A stretch of 64,000 bases of DNA from Hormiphora californensis (lineage: Eukaryota > Ctenophora > Tentaculata > Cydippida > Pleurobrachiidae), in NCBI GenBank assembly GCA_020137815.1, contig CM035361.1:456363-520362 (forward strand). Direction: 5' to 3'. The translations under genes and the position numbers were made by a program. The notes beneath the pieces were generated by a model, which ran no database searches, was not told the origin of the DNA, and was given only the letters and a program-made list of their open reading frames with translations. This document shows, piece by piece, positions 1 to 24,414 of the stretch. How positions within the stretch are numbered: the stretch's first letter is position 1; each line of letters opens with the position of its first letter.

Positions 1-154
1 ACCTGCCGCTATGTTAACATATCCCAATGTTGCCGCCCAAACAACACCATGCATGTCTCGATACACCTGAAAAGAAGATTAAAATATTTAGATATAACCA
101 TTGACAGGAGAAGCAAGAATTGAAAAGGCTGCAAAAAATATCCCGAACAAAAAG

Positions 155-226
155 CTCCCCAACAGGGAATCGAACCCTGGTCGCCCGCGTGACAGGCGGG
201 AATACTCACCACTATACTATTGAGGA
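155..226 (-). tRNA. tRNA-Asp (anticodon GTC)
   Basis: A 72-nt cloverleaf reads on the minus strand. The 5' acceptor strand TCCTCAA pairs with TTGGGGA before discriminator G. The anticodon loop is CCTGTCAC (GTC), and the T-arm contains GGTTCGATTCC. There is no intron. A run of T follows the 3' end on the minus strand (plus-strand AAAAA just left of 155), as expected for a Pol III terminator. It lies on the same strand as PARP1, probably inside one of its introns. The second copy at 316-387 looks identical. Confidence 0.97.
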
Positions 227-315
227 GACGGAAAGAAAGGAAAATAGGTCATTTTTTGCGAAGCTACGTACTAAAAACTGCTTGAAATTGAAAACGGAAT
301 AAGTCGATAAAAAAG

Positions 316-387
316 CTCCCCAACAGGGAATCGAACCCTGGTCGCCCGCGTGACAGGCGGGAATACTCACCACTATACTATTGAGGA
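316..387 (-). tRNA. tRNA-Asp (anticodon GTC), second copy
   Basis: This is a second 72-nt tRNA-Asp with the same body as the one at 155-226, 161 bp away in the same orientation. A T6 run follows its 3' end. The flanking DNA between the copies differs apart from the shared GCTTTTT terminator, so this is either an old tandem duplication or conversion of the tRNA body only. Confidence 0.97.
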
Positions 388-568
388 GACAAAGAGAAAG
401 CGATTCAACTGAGGTAACTTGTAGCTGCATACTACAACAACTCAACTAATAGCATTAGCTGCAGCTGTAGCATACAGTTTGTCGTCTAGGCAGGTGCCGA
501 GGTGTAATTGAGCATGGTGAATACAAAAACCTTGACTGGGGGATGAGGGGAGGGGATCATCTACAAAC

Positions 569-13838
<13,270 letters not shown>

Positions 13839-14072
13839 GGTGGTGCTATAACAGAGAGATGTGGTTTTACAATGTATGCCCTGCATTTCAAATAGTACTA
13901 TCAGGCACTCAAGATTCAAGTTGAAATATGTAATGAGTAGTCTTACAAAGTATTAAATTATGTACATTAAATTCTTCATGATACCGATGTACTATTTCGC
14001 TACAATAGTTTCCATTTCTAATTCTCACTCCTTCAATTCCGAATGAAATGGAGGGTTGATAGATTATATGTG

Positions 14073-16507
14073 TTAGTTGCCATCACCACTGAGATTCTTG
14101 ATAATCCACTGGTAGTTTTCCAGGTTATCCTTTAGCGAGGTATACTCATCAACCAACTCTGCACGGGGGGTGAATTAAATAATTAGGCAAGGGTATAAAC
14201 GTATAAACTGATCCGTCCTAAAGAGCTCGAAAAGGAAGGGTGCCATTGAGTGGGCAAGGAGAGTACGCAGTGTAACTTACGTATAAACTCGTCTCCCAGA
14301 TTGAGATATGCATCAACACGGTGCTTGGTGTTCACTGCCTCTTTCTCTAGTGATATCCTGGCTTGTTCCAGGTCACTGTGAATCACCTTCAGAGCATCAA
14401 CTGTAGGAAGAGGGATTACAAAGGATTAAATTGTTTTTTAGTACCCAATGGCTACCTATACCCTACCGCCCGGCGCCCATCAGTCCGCTCATCGTGATAT
14501 CAAATGAGGGTTCAGTACCACACAACAACTGAGTTGAAAGAAACACACTACGCGTTCAGATCTAAAGACCAACCTGTTTCCTTGGTGTACGTTTCAGCTA
14601 CAATATTGGCCTCTAGGTTCCCTATAACTGCATGGAGACGTGTTGCTGAGGCACCCAGATAACTCAGCTCCTCTGTTCGCCGCTCTTTTTCCACCTCTGA
14701 TGTCCTCCTCTCGCAGACCTACACAAACAAGGGATGGAAGAAGAGGGTTGGTCAACACACAAGACAGTTTTGGTAGCACAAATTGAGCTCCTCCTTCACT
14801 CAGACTCTAGGACTGGTAGGACATGAGGGGGCCCCCGACATGAGAAGTAGTCATCACGCGGGAGAATCAGACCTTCTCATTGGCTACCAATAGCTCCCCA
14901 CTTTCACACTATTTCACAAAGGTTTTCAGATAATCACACTGACTAAATAAAATCTCCAGTTTCCAGCAAAGATAATGATATCGATGAAAGATACTGTAGA
15001 ATTGGAGAGATATCTTTGCTGTAGATCAGATCAATCTGGAGCTAGCAGTTGTCACCCAATTAATCCCAATTGGAGAGTTCTCTTCTCCGGTGTCAGTTTT
15101 TAGTGTGAGCGGGAAATAGGATAATTTCCCGCCAGAAAGGAAGCCTTGTATGAGAATATGAAGAAGCGAAAGATGAATTTGAAATTCCCCTAATCATGAT
15201 CGTAGTCTGTCAGGCCAATGCTCTGACCACAGTTCTCGCGCGCTCCGCGAGAATGGGCCAGGCCTAAGCTCTGACAGATCGTAGTAGAGTTTGTGAATAG
15301 TATCAAGCAGGGGGAATGACGTCACAAACCGTGTTGAACATGTGTAATGTATCACGAGCTGAGGATATGTACTTCAACTGTACTTTCTCTATCTCCTCTT
15401 CTAGCGACCTTATCTGGGAGAGATAGACTTGAAATATTATTGTGGGAGTTTTAGAATGGTTCGATATTCTCGGTAGATAAGAGCATATATGCTCTTATCT
15501 GTCAGGCCAATGCTCTGACAGGCTCTTATCTACCGAGAATATCGAACCCTTCTACTCTTGCATGTGTTTTTGTTAAACCGGTAATTCTGGTTTGCGCCTT
15601 TGTCGAAGTTGAAGTACCACGGTAGAAATTTGTGGAAGTTGGGAATCTCTTTGTCTGGTTTGTACCCGACCATTCTTCCATTCTCACAGAGTGAAAGAAG
15701 GGCGAGTACAAACAACCCTACCTTTCCCTCCATGTATCGTATTTTCTCGGTTAGTGGAGAAATGGCACTAAACTCCTTCAACTTGCCACAGTAATCTATC
15801 ACTCTTTTATCAACCTCAGGCAGCACCAGTCTCTGGAAGTTGAAGATATTGTCATTGTACCGTTATATTCTCAACTAAACAATGGCGAGCCATGAGATTG
15901 GACAGTGTGGCCCTCTGTACCTTGATAACATCTCTGTCACAGTTCCCCCTGTATTGTTCCCTCTCTATCCCACCCAAATCATCCTGCTGCATGTGGTACA
16001 GTTTACTGGCTGCAATAGCGTCCCTTACACACCGGTCACCCAGTGCAACCTCCTCTACAGTATTCTACGGACAAGAAGGAAGTGAGAGATAGCACAATTA
16101 ATGCTGTTGTGTCAGCTGGGAGGTGTGAGGGAGAGAGATGAAACCTCGATTTACTCCTCGTGGGAAGGTGTATGGTATGGGATATCATAATGAAAGAGGG
16201 GGGAGTTCATCATAATACCAGTGGATACCGAATTGAGACTTGTTTTGATCAAGGAGAGAGGTCGACCAAGACCAATCAAGACGGGATGCATGGATCATGA
16301 AACAGTAGTATGCGAATAGCAAGGAGGCCTTACCTCAATGAATTTAGCCCTCAGAAATGCCTCCCTTTCCCTTGCCAGCACAGCCGCAGAACCCTCTAAC
16401 TCCCTCTCTAGACTCAAAGAGGTCCCGTCCTCTCCTATCACATTGGACAACTTCTCCAGGAGCCTGGAGAACAGAGGTAGGTCCTCGGAGGAGCGACATG
16501 ATAGCAT
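14073..16507 (-). CDS. HAUS4: HAUS augmin-like complex subunit 4 (probable)
   Basis: Augmin recruits gamma-tubulin to spindle microtubules for branching nucleation. Seven exons, high to low: 16507-16334, 16064-15921, 15832-15722, 15413-15330, 14718-14574, 14400-14281, 14158-14073. Phases agree and give 287 residues. The start (SEDLPLFSRLLEKLS...GTSLSLERELE) resembles the N-terminal HAUS4 pattern, and the end (LVDEYTSLKDNLENYQWII) resembles its closing motif. The middle is a heptad-rich coiled coil. Vertebrate HAUS4 is near 360 residues, so an upstream coding exon may have been missed; the ATG at 16507 is the first in the exon. The family call rests on remembered patterns, not an alignment. 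Introns carry a MITE (15207-15277) and a palindrome (15458-15548). Confidence 0.6.
14719..15206. other. HAUS4 intron sequence without recognised content
   Basis: Intron between HAUS4 exons 4 and 5, left of the MITE. I see no repeat family, RNA or extra exon in it. Confidence 0.5.
15207..15277. mobile_element. 71-bp hAT-like MITE (CTGTCAGG family), copy 1
   Basis: The ends CTGTCAGGCCAATGCTCTGA and its inverted counterpart ...CTCTGACAG flank a GC-rich core (CTCGCGCGCTCCGCGAG). It is flanked by the 8-bp direct repeat ATCGTAGT (15199-15206 and 15278-15285), a target-site duplication typical of hAT elements. Related copies are at 34623, 39305 and 58002. Confidence 0.85.
15458..15548. repeat. inverted repeat around a TGTCAGGCC core
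   Basis: The left arm GGTTCGATATTCTCGGTAGA and the right arm TCTACCGAGAATATCGAACC enclose an AGAGCATATATGCTCT palindrome and a short CTGTCAGGCCAATGCTCTGAC segment. It is probably a hairpin-type MITE nested with a remnant of the CTGTCAGG family. It lies in a HAUS4 intron. Confidence 0.7.
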
Positions 16508-16889
16508 GATTGGAGGCTACATTGGTGAGATTGGAGAGTTTTGGGATATTGTACACACTGACTATACATTGGGTGTATTTTGTGTACATTGTACACACAC
16601 ATCTCTCTGCGCAATTCGTGCGCGCAGCGCGCCTTTGAAATGGTCAGAAGAGTGCACGGTATATGGGCCTTACAACACATCTGTGTCGTTCGGGCCCGCG
16701 CGTTCCGTCAAGTTGCCCCTGATCGGCCGATACTTGCAGCAAATCTAAACCGGGCAGAGAGAGATGTGTGTAATACTGAGCCCGCCGCTTGTAAACACAA
16801 CATACACTCAGTAGATAAACAGTCAATAAAGTAAAACACGGTGTATTTTTTCAGATAGGTAAAAACGGTAAACCAAAATAAGTTGAAAT

Positions 16890-17877
16890 TTACTGCATCG
16901 TGCTTGGCCTGTCCGCTACAAAGATTGATTTCTTGTTGAACTTCAGGATCCTGTGAGGCAGAGGGAATTTGATCTTGCTGTCGTGCATCTGCTTGATAAC
17001 GGGTCGCTTCGTGTCAGCTGCTTTTACCTGGAGACAGGGAGGGGGTTAGAAATGGGATTAGGGTTGGAAAACTAGACAAAAATCCTAAATCAAACCAAAA
17101 TCCCTAAATTGGAAACCAGGCCCAAAAAAGGGGACCAAATACCAAGCACTTACAGTCTCGATCTTCATGATCTGGATAGAGTGGGGCCTGGCTCGATGTC
17201 GGGCAGCCATATCCCTGTAGCACTGGGTAATGGCACCAGTTCGGCTCACATCTCGGTACTCCCTGAAGAGAGGGGGGTGTTAGAAGGTCAGGGCATATGG
17301 TGAGATAAATTTAGTTGATGTCACCACAAAAGTGCTCTCTAAAATTGCCACATAATTGTACTGAAGTCTGCCCTGAGCAGGGCGGAGGAGAGAAAGAGAG
17401 AGAGGATCGGAGTGGCGATGTTGTGTACGTACCTGTACATGTTGTGAGATCCGGATCGAGAGTCGTATCGCACCCAGATACCGAAGTTCTTGATCTTTGT
17501 GGGGGAAGAGTTGCTCATCTGAGGGGAGAAGGGTGTTAGTTTGAGGGAGAGAGGGGAGAGGAAGAGAGGGATAGGAAGAGAGGGATAGGAAAATATAGAG
17601 ATGGAGAGAAACAGAGAGGGAAAGAGAGAAGGATAGATGTAGAGAGAGATAAATAAAAAAGATAGCTCTAAATCCTCACCTCAGTCATCCTAAGGATCTC
17701 TCCGTTGACCTTCCTGACTTTCTTGAGCTGCCTGAGGAAGTACCAGAACCGAGACTTGGCGACGATCTCATCAGGGGCAAAGATGGTCATCTTGTAGACG
17801 GGCATCTTCTCATCTCCCTTGGGTAGTGGCCGTCCCACTATCTCAAATTCCTTTAGTTCGGCACACTTGAACTTCAT
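16890..17877 (-). CDS. RPL18A: 60S ribosomal protein L18a (eL20)
   Basis: Structural protein of the large cytosolic ribosomal subunit. Four exons: 17877-17680, 17518-17433, 17262-17154, 17027-16890. Phases agree and give 176 residues, the usual eukaryotic length. Highly conserved stretches are visible: [57 protein letters not shown] and [15 protein letters not shown]. All four introns and exons are short, as expected for a highly expressed gene. No oligopyrimidine (TOP) start could be placed with certainty. Confidence 0.98.
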
Positions 17878-18185
17878 GGCTAATTAGAGAAAGAGGGAGG
17901 GATATTTGTTAGTTGGGAGTTGAGGAAGGGATGTTGAAAAGTTGGGGTAACTTTAACCAAACCTAAGAAAAACAAGGATATTTTTTTTGAAATGAATACA
18001 TAATATAATAGGGGTATCAATTTTATATTTACAGAACAAGTGCCACACAAAATTTACACAAAACCGGCCAGAAACTCTGTATTTGACTTTAGACCGGGAG
18101 AAACACATTCCCGAAACTTCTCTTCTTTTTCAGCCCACCCAGTGTAACTCAAATTGCAACAACAACAAACAGTCTCTTGAAACAC

Positions 18186-18275
18186 GCTGAAAACATGTTA
18201 ACACCATGTTAACATCCATGTTAACACCCATGTTAACACCCATGTTAGAACATGTTAGAACATGTTAACATGTTA
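18186..18275. repeat. short tandem repeat CATGTTAACAC
   Basis: About eight degenerate 11-14 bp units built on CATGTTAACAC or CATGTTAGAA lie immediately downstream of the NEDD8 stop codon (minus strand). They probably fall in its 3' UTR. Confidence 0.85.
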
Positions 18276-18278
18276 TCT

Positions 18279-18772
<494 letters not shown>

Positions 18773-19099
18773 CTATCATATTTTGGTGGTTTGGAGGATT
18801 CGTCATTCTGGGGATAAATACAAGGAAAACATCTTGGATTTGTCAATCAAAATTCATTCACTTATACACACTAAAACAGGGTAATACAAATACAGACACA
18901 CTCACAAAAAGTCCCATTAATACATTCTTTACTTTGAAACGTCTATACTAAAAACACGTCCAATGTTCGTGTTTAATAGTGTTCATTATGTACAAGAATT
19001 GCAACAAAAATATCATGAAAAGTATGGGGGGAAGCTATTTACAAACTGGAACCGTCTAACTGAAATGAACCACTTCACACAGTGGCACTTCTGACTCCT

Positions 19100-22000
19100 C
19101 TATTTCTCACACCTCCTGTCGAGGTCCTCTAGTAGACCAGTTGAAGAGAGGAGGAAGAGGGTCACATTGGCAAACAGGAAATACCTGGAAATGGTAGGTT
19201 ATTAAACGGTGTATCAGAGAATATAGTGTGGTGAAACAAACAGAAAAAAGAGGAAGTGTTTTCAAATGAACTATGAAATTGGAGAAATGTTCTGATGAAA
19301 TACAATTTGTATTGAAACATGTGTAAACTGTTGAACTAAAACTTCCTTGTTTTACTTGGAAATTGGAGAAATATTAATATTTTTTATTACTTCAATGGAT
19401 CTTCAAATCTTCACTTACGATCTGGTGGCAGGTGAAATTATAAGAAGGTAAAGAATAAGGAATAGAGCAGCATTCCAAATTAGGAATATAGGCCATCTAA
19501 AGGAGTTAGCACTGTCACTAAAGTAGGGCCTCTTCTGGGTATCTGATACTGGGAATTCACCGTTCTCGTAGCTGCAGGGGAGAGAGGTGAGTTAGTAATT
19601 TGGGGGGGGGGGATTGGGAGACACTACGAGACACTATTACTGTTAAATAACTTGATATGAATACCGAGCTATGATTGGTCATAGCACTGGCAAGTGCCCC
19701 GGGCCCAAAAGGGGGGTGTGGGGGCGCAGCCCCCACCTTAAACGGGGGTGTGGGGGCAGAGCCCCCACCTTAGAAATACCCTCTAACTCAAAAAATAAAA
19801 GAGAGAGCACACGCAACACTTCTACACACAAGCGCGTGCCAGTGCTGTCAGATGGGTCGCGGCGCCAGACAGTGCCAGTGCTACTATATACCAGTGCCAG
19901 TGCTACTATATACCATTGCAAATTTCGGGGTTTTTGATGCTTTAAAAATGCATGTTCCAGATGAAGTAGAGGGATGAAATTTTGTACTCTGAGGGCCCTC
20001 ATATAGGAGAAGAGGCATACAAAATTTCAGAACGATCGGATGGAAGGTAAAAATTTGCCAGAGGGGTCCCAAAATGCAAAAATGTAAGGGAGGGGAGGGG
20101 GAGGGGGAGGGGGAGGACTTTGAGTGTTCTCCTAAACCACAAATAGTAGAGACTTGCCGTTTGGAACATTGGTTCCTTGCATTATTTGGCGTGGTATAGG
20201 CTATGTGAAAACTTCGAAATCGCCATAGTTCATTAATTATTCATTAATTATTCATTAATTATTCATTTTAATAACTTAATTGTATTATATCTCCATTTCG
20301 GCTCGTCCTAAAACGTTTTCGTGGGTATATTCCGACTCAAAATAGTCGATTTATGGGGGGTCGTCCCCCAGACAAAATTTCGTATCTCGCACCGTTTAGC
20401 CGTTATTTGCATATTTATGCTCAAATTCATGATTTTATGCATACCCTTTAAAATGTCCACTTCGGCTGACCCTAGAACGTTGTCTTGGGTATATTCCGAC
20501 TCAAAATAGTCGATTTATGGGGGGTCGTCCCCTTGACAAAAATTCGTATCTCGCACCGTTTAGCCGTTATTTGCATATTTATGCTCAAATTTATGCATAA
20601 TCTTTAAAATTTCCACTTCGGCTGACCCTAGAACGTTGTCTTGGGTATATTCCGACTCAAAATAGTCGATTTATGGGGGTCTTCCCCCAGACAAAAGTTC
20701 GTAACTCCCACCATTTAGCCGTTATATGCATATTTATGTAGCATTCAGATCCCAAAATAAAATCAGGAAAAAAGCTGTCTCTTTTTACACCAAAAAGAAC
20801 AGAAATTTAGTCCAAAAACCAATTAAATAAATTAGTTTGGATGCCCGGGCCCATTTGGTGTCACGGGGGTAAAACCTTTAGGCTACTGTCAAATGATGGA
20901 TATCGAGAGAGATAAAGGAAAACAAGTTGTGATATAAAGAGTGAGATATATCGAGAAAGACGGAGAGATAGTAAGAGAAATATAAATAAAAAAGAGAAAA
21001 AAAGAGAAAGAGGGAGATATGGAGGTAGAGAGTGGGAGAAAGAGGAAAAGAGGGAGAAAGAGATAGAGGGAGGGAGAGAAAGAGAAAAGAAAAACGAGAG
21101 ATGTGTATTGCAAAATAAACGAGATATGCCATTATTTATGACAGTAGCCTAAAGGTTTTACCCCCGTGACACCAAATGGGCCCGGGCATCCAAACTAATT
21201 TATTTAATTGGTTTTTGGACTAAATCAGTAACTTACAAGGTTTTAAGTAGTTTCTCCTTTTCGTACCACCTCTCCCTCAGCCATGCCTCAAGAGCTATAT
21301 CATTGTCCCTGGGCACATCAGATGCATCGTACCTCTTTATATTTGTGTGGATCTTAGGGAGGGAAAGGGAGGGTCAGATATGAAGGCTTGAACAGGGAAT
21401 GCTTGCAGCTTGCTCGACACAGAACAAGGAAATGGGTGAGAGGAATGTAAATCCAACTTTTATCTCTGGATGTTTGAATGAATTAAACTCTCAGTACCAA
21501 AGACTAGTGACAGGAGTGTTAAATGATATTTACCTCCTCTGGGAACCGTCCTGATAACAGATCCATTTCACCCCTATGTGGTAGAGTTTTAGGGTATGCC
21601 ATTGTAATATCATATATTGCATCTAACTTTCCCTTTCTGTACTCCTTTACACAATGCATAAAACCTGGGAGAGGTTGATGGTTAATATCCTCTGATTGTT
21701 TGGCTATTTGCCAGGATGTCACGTGATATGTGTGTGACGTCACACAATGTTTATCTAGTATCACAACTAACTTGGCTGTGTAACTGTTTACAGTCCCAGC
21801 AACTAACTGATGTTACTCACCAGGAACCGACCGAATTAAGTAAACAGCCAATCAGAACTCGTTATTTAGGTCACGTGACTGCTTATCAGCCAATCAGGGA
21901 CCAGTATTTCCTGATTCGGTTGGTTCCTGTTACTCACCAGTAGATCGAGGGTGTAAGAGATACTCAAGATAAGGCCATCCTTCTTTCTCCCCGTATTTAT

Positions 22001-22728
22001 CAGATTTGGCTTTGGTTTTAGGTTCAAAATCAGTGCCCTCAGGGAAGACTAATAGTTTGTAGTTATCATCCGAGTTAGCCAGGAAACTAAGGAGAGTTAG
22101 AATTAGGAAATCTTTTACATGCTGAAGTAGTTAAACAAGAGAAAATATTTCCATTTTCTACAACCACTCACTTTATCTTTTCAGTCATATATTTCTCATC
22201 GTTGGCCCATTTCCTTGACAGAAAGAAGAAGCTTCCGAACTGCATTGACCACCCAAAACCAGGGATGTGTTTTAAATCCCCTCTCAATATTATCTTTAAC
22301 ATAGCTGACACTCGAGCTCTACCAGTAACGGACCATAAAAACATCCAATCGAGTCGTGTCCGGTGGTTGGCTATGATAAGAGAGCTCTCTTTTCTCTCTA
22401 GCTGGTCTCCTGTCACGACGATCTTTGTTCCAAATATTAACTGAAAAAAAAAACAAGATCAATTAAATTAAATTTGTCTTTTTTTTCGGACAACACCCGC
22501 CCATCGAATATGGAGAATATTTCTCTCTGCAGCTAGACTCACCTCATATAAAGAAGGTGGGAGGAGCATCCATGTTCCGATCATGAACTGAACATATGAC
22601 CGATACAGGGACGGCAGACAGATAGCGAGGGGTAGAGATGGTAACATGATAAATGTTGAACCAAAGTAGGAGCTGATGAAACATGTGAAGACGAAGTATA
22701 CCCCTTTTAACGTGTCTGTAGCCGACAT
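19100..22728 (-). CDS. LCLAT1: lysocardiolipin/lysophospholipid acyltransferase (LCLAT1-type AGPAT)
   Basis: ER membrane enzyme that re-acylates lysophospholipids (lysocardiolipin, lyso-PI). Seven exons: 22728-22543, 22440-22172, 22086-21938, 21664-21534, 21352-21237, 19571-19419, 19184-19100; 362 residues with consistent phases. An N-terminal hydrophobic segment (~15-60) precedes acyltransferase motif I, NHRTRLDW. Motif III is FPEGTDF, followed by EYLLHPRSTG, and a later IYDITMAYP. A C-terminal pair of membrane segments (FLIWNAALFLILYLLII, YFLFANVTLFLLSS) closes the protein. All these match the LCLAT1/AGPAT5 branch; the exact paralogue is less sure than the family. MITEs sit 9 and 11 nt inside two of its introns, next to the 5' splice sites. 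Confidence 0.9.
19590..20280. other. LCLAT1 intron with local repeats
   Basis: The 5th-6th exon intron. It contains two GGGGGTGTGGGGGCxxAGCCCCCACC hairpins (about 19711-19770), a CCAGTGCTACTATATACCA duplicate (about 19876-19915), a GA-rich (GGGGAG)n stretch near 20090 and ATTCATTA repeats near 20230. No gene is seen. Confidence 0.6.
20290..20745. repeat. tandem repeat, about three ~160-bp units
   Basis: Three units each contain TATATTCCGACTCAAAATAG followed by GTCGATTTATGGGG and a CACCGTTTAGCCGTTAT block, starting near 20294, 20457 and 20612. CCGTTTAGCCGTTAT also occurs in the foldback element at 31584-32586, so the units may be fragments of that transposon lineage. Confidence 0.75.
20805..21225. 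mobile_element. 421-bp MITE with ~80-bp TIRs, 11 nt inside an LCLAT1 intron
   Basis: The left arm (ATTTAGTCCAAAAACCAATT..., through GATGCCCGGGCCCATTTGG) is the reverse complement of the right arm ending ...TTTTTGGACTAAAT. The arms are about 80 bp and the interior is GA-rich and non-coding. On the gene strand it begins 11 nt after the exon 5 donor (GTAAGT at 21236-21231). I found no clear target-site duplication. Confidence 0.85.
21822..21928. mobile_element. AGGAACCGACC MITE, copy 1, with the TSD made of a splice donor
   Basis: A 107-bp palindromic element with ends AGGAACCGACCGAA / TTCGGTTGGTTCCT. Inside are CCAATCA boxes on both arms and a GGTCACGTGAC core. It is flanked by the 10-bp direct repeat GTTACTCACC (21812-21821, 21929-21938). 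On the LCLAT1 strand this reads G|GTGAGTAAC, the exon 3 donor, so both sides now carry a donor. Other copies: 27591, 37377, 48606. Confidence 0.9.
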
Positions 22729-22930
22729 GTTTACCTAATTAGGATCATATCGTTAGTCGTTTGGAATCATGGTGAAATGTTTCTTCACTGCGATACCGAC
22801 GTATCACGTATGTTAAGAATATAAGATATCAGTTATGTCATAATTATGAACAAAAACTCGGTTAATCATTTAAAGAACATCAATCGACGTTTCGACGTAC
22901 AACGAATGTGACAGACGATGTTCAACTAGT

Positions 22931-23369
22931 ACAAGGTGTTCATTTTGGATCGTTACAAGCTTTGGGGTTCACCGTTTTAGTGCCTTTCCAGCAACTTTTT
23001 TATAAATTTTGAGTCCGAAAAAACACATCCAATCTCCACAGAAAATAACCAAATAACAGTTTAGCAAAGTCTCAGCACCAGCAAAAATTTCCTTCTGGTA
23101 GTTTCAATGCCAAAACACACTTCCCGGGGTGCTAGAGCTCGGAAAACACCGAGAATCTTGAATGAGGGTATATGAATGGTCCAAGTATGAAGTTTCATGA
23201 TCTAATCTTGTCAACTTTTTTCTAAAAGGGGGTTAAAATGGGATTAGATAACAATATCAATATAAAAACACCGGTCTCCCATGGGGGAGAAGATTAATAA
23301 ATTACTGCATTGTCAACTTTTTTCTGGGTGAAGCCCAACGCTTGTAAAGATCCAAAATGAACACCGTGT
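22931..23369. mobile_element. ~440-bp TIR element
   Basis: The left end ACAAGGTGTTCATTTTGGATC is mirrored by GATCCAAAATGAACACCGTGT at the right end. A second inverted pair (TTGTAACG.../CTTGTAAAG, GGGTTCACC/GGGTGAAGCCC) lies just inside. There is no coding content. TA at both edges may be the target site. Confidence 0.7.
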
Positions 23370-23551
23370 ATAACTGGGAGGGCCTGACATGGGATGGGGG
23401 CAGGGGTGCAGATTACTGAGTCTGAATAGTACACTAAAGATGCATTTTTCCTTCAAACTGACGAATAGGGCTTGATCATTCAAGTGAGCGACACGTCCAT
23501 GACAGGGGGCAGCCGACTCGGAAAGTCCTCGAAAACCGAAAAGTGAACTTC

Positions 23552-23695
23552 AAACAGCAATCCGACAATACCGGGTTCCATGATGGATACGAGGGTACTC
23601 TCGACACTTCGGTGTTGTACCACTTTGCAGGTTCACTCTGTGACCGATCGTGGTGTACGTTTATTATCTGAGACCCCGGTGTCGGATTGCTGTTT
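23552..23695. mobile_element. AAACAGCAATCCGACA MITE, copy 1
   Basis: A 144-bp unit with ends AAACAGCAATCCGACA / TGTCGGATTGCTGTTT. An inverted, nearly identical copy lies at 23917-24059 and an interrupted copy at 55985-56357. Confidence 0.85.
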
Positions 23696-23916
23696 CTGTT
23701 AAATTTTTCAGGGGGGTAAAAGTTAAAAATTATACATAAAAATGAGTTTACATGTTCTGTAGTAATAAATAAGTTAAAAATTATCGGTGTTAAACCTCGT
23801 CATGTATAATAAATTATAATCAGTTTCTTCCGCTAAAAGTGAACTGGGGGTAAAAGTTAAAAATTATACATAAAAATGAGTTTACATGTTCTGTAGTAAT
23901 AAATAAGAAGAGAAGA

Positions 23917-24059
23917 AACAGCAATCCGACACCGGGGTCTCAGATAATAAACGCACACCACGATCGGTCACAGAGTGAACCTGCAAAGTGGTACAACACC
24001 GAAGTGTCGAGAGTACCCTCGTATCCATCATGGAACCCGGTATTGTCGGATTGCTGTTT
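23917..24059. mobile_element. AAACAGCAATCCGACA MITE, copy 2 (inverted)
   Basis: Same family as 23552-23695 but in the opposite orientation, 221 bp away. The pair can fold into a long hairpin. High identity over about 143 bp suggests recent activity or a composite element. Confidence 0.85.
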
Positions 24060-24414
24060 GAAGTAAAGTAAATATAGTAATAAGTAAGTAATAAATAAGT
24101 GAACTGCAAATATCAAAAATTTTGATCAAAAATTTTATTTATTTGTTCGCGTTGCGGGACGCGCGCGCATTTCGAATAAAATGCAGCGGCATAACCAATA
24201 TCTTCGCGCTTTACAACAAAATGCCGCGGAGTCCTTCGCTGAAATATCATATCTTCCAAAAAATCCGTCAATTTAAAAAAATCGCGATTTTTCCTTTTTT
24301 TTGTAACTTTTTTTCGCAATTTTTTTAGTTTTTTTTTCAAGCTGAGTGTAAACATCATTTAAATTTTTAAAATGTCATTATATTGTACTTTTATAATTCC
24401 TTAAACAGCATGTT

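Larger units (their letters stand above)
22729..24414. other. divergent LCLAT1-TMF1 intergenic region
   Basis: Between two start codons pointing away from each other. It holds a ~440-bp TIR element (22931-23369) and two inverted copies of a ~144-bp MITE (23552-23695, 23917-24059). Two copies of an 80-bp GGGGTAAAAGTTAAAAATTAT segment lie at about 23706 and 23848. From 24115 to 24360 the sequence is AT-rich with FF-rich spurious frames. Promoters for both genes should lie at the edges; no TATA box is evident. Confidence 0.6.

Noticed and set aside
440-540. Possible additional PARP1 exon after 569 (acceptor CCCCCAG near 540)
   Set aside because: None of the three frames gives a convincing WGR continuation without a stop; left out of the model.
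23882-24109. 75-codon minus-strand frame overlapping the inverted MITE pair
   Set aside because: It falls inside repeated MITE sequence and has no protein features.
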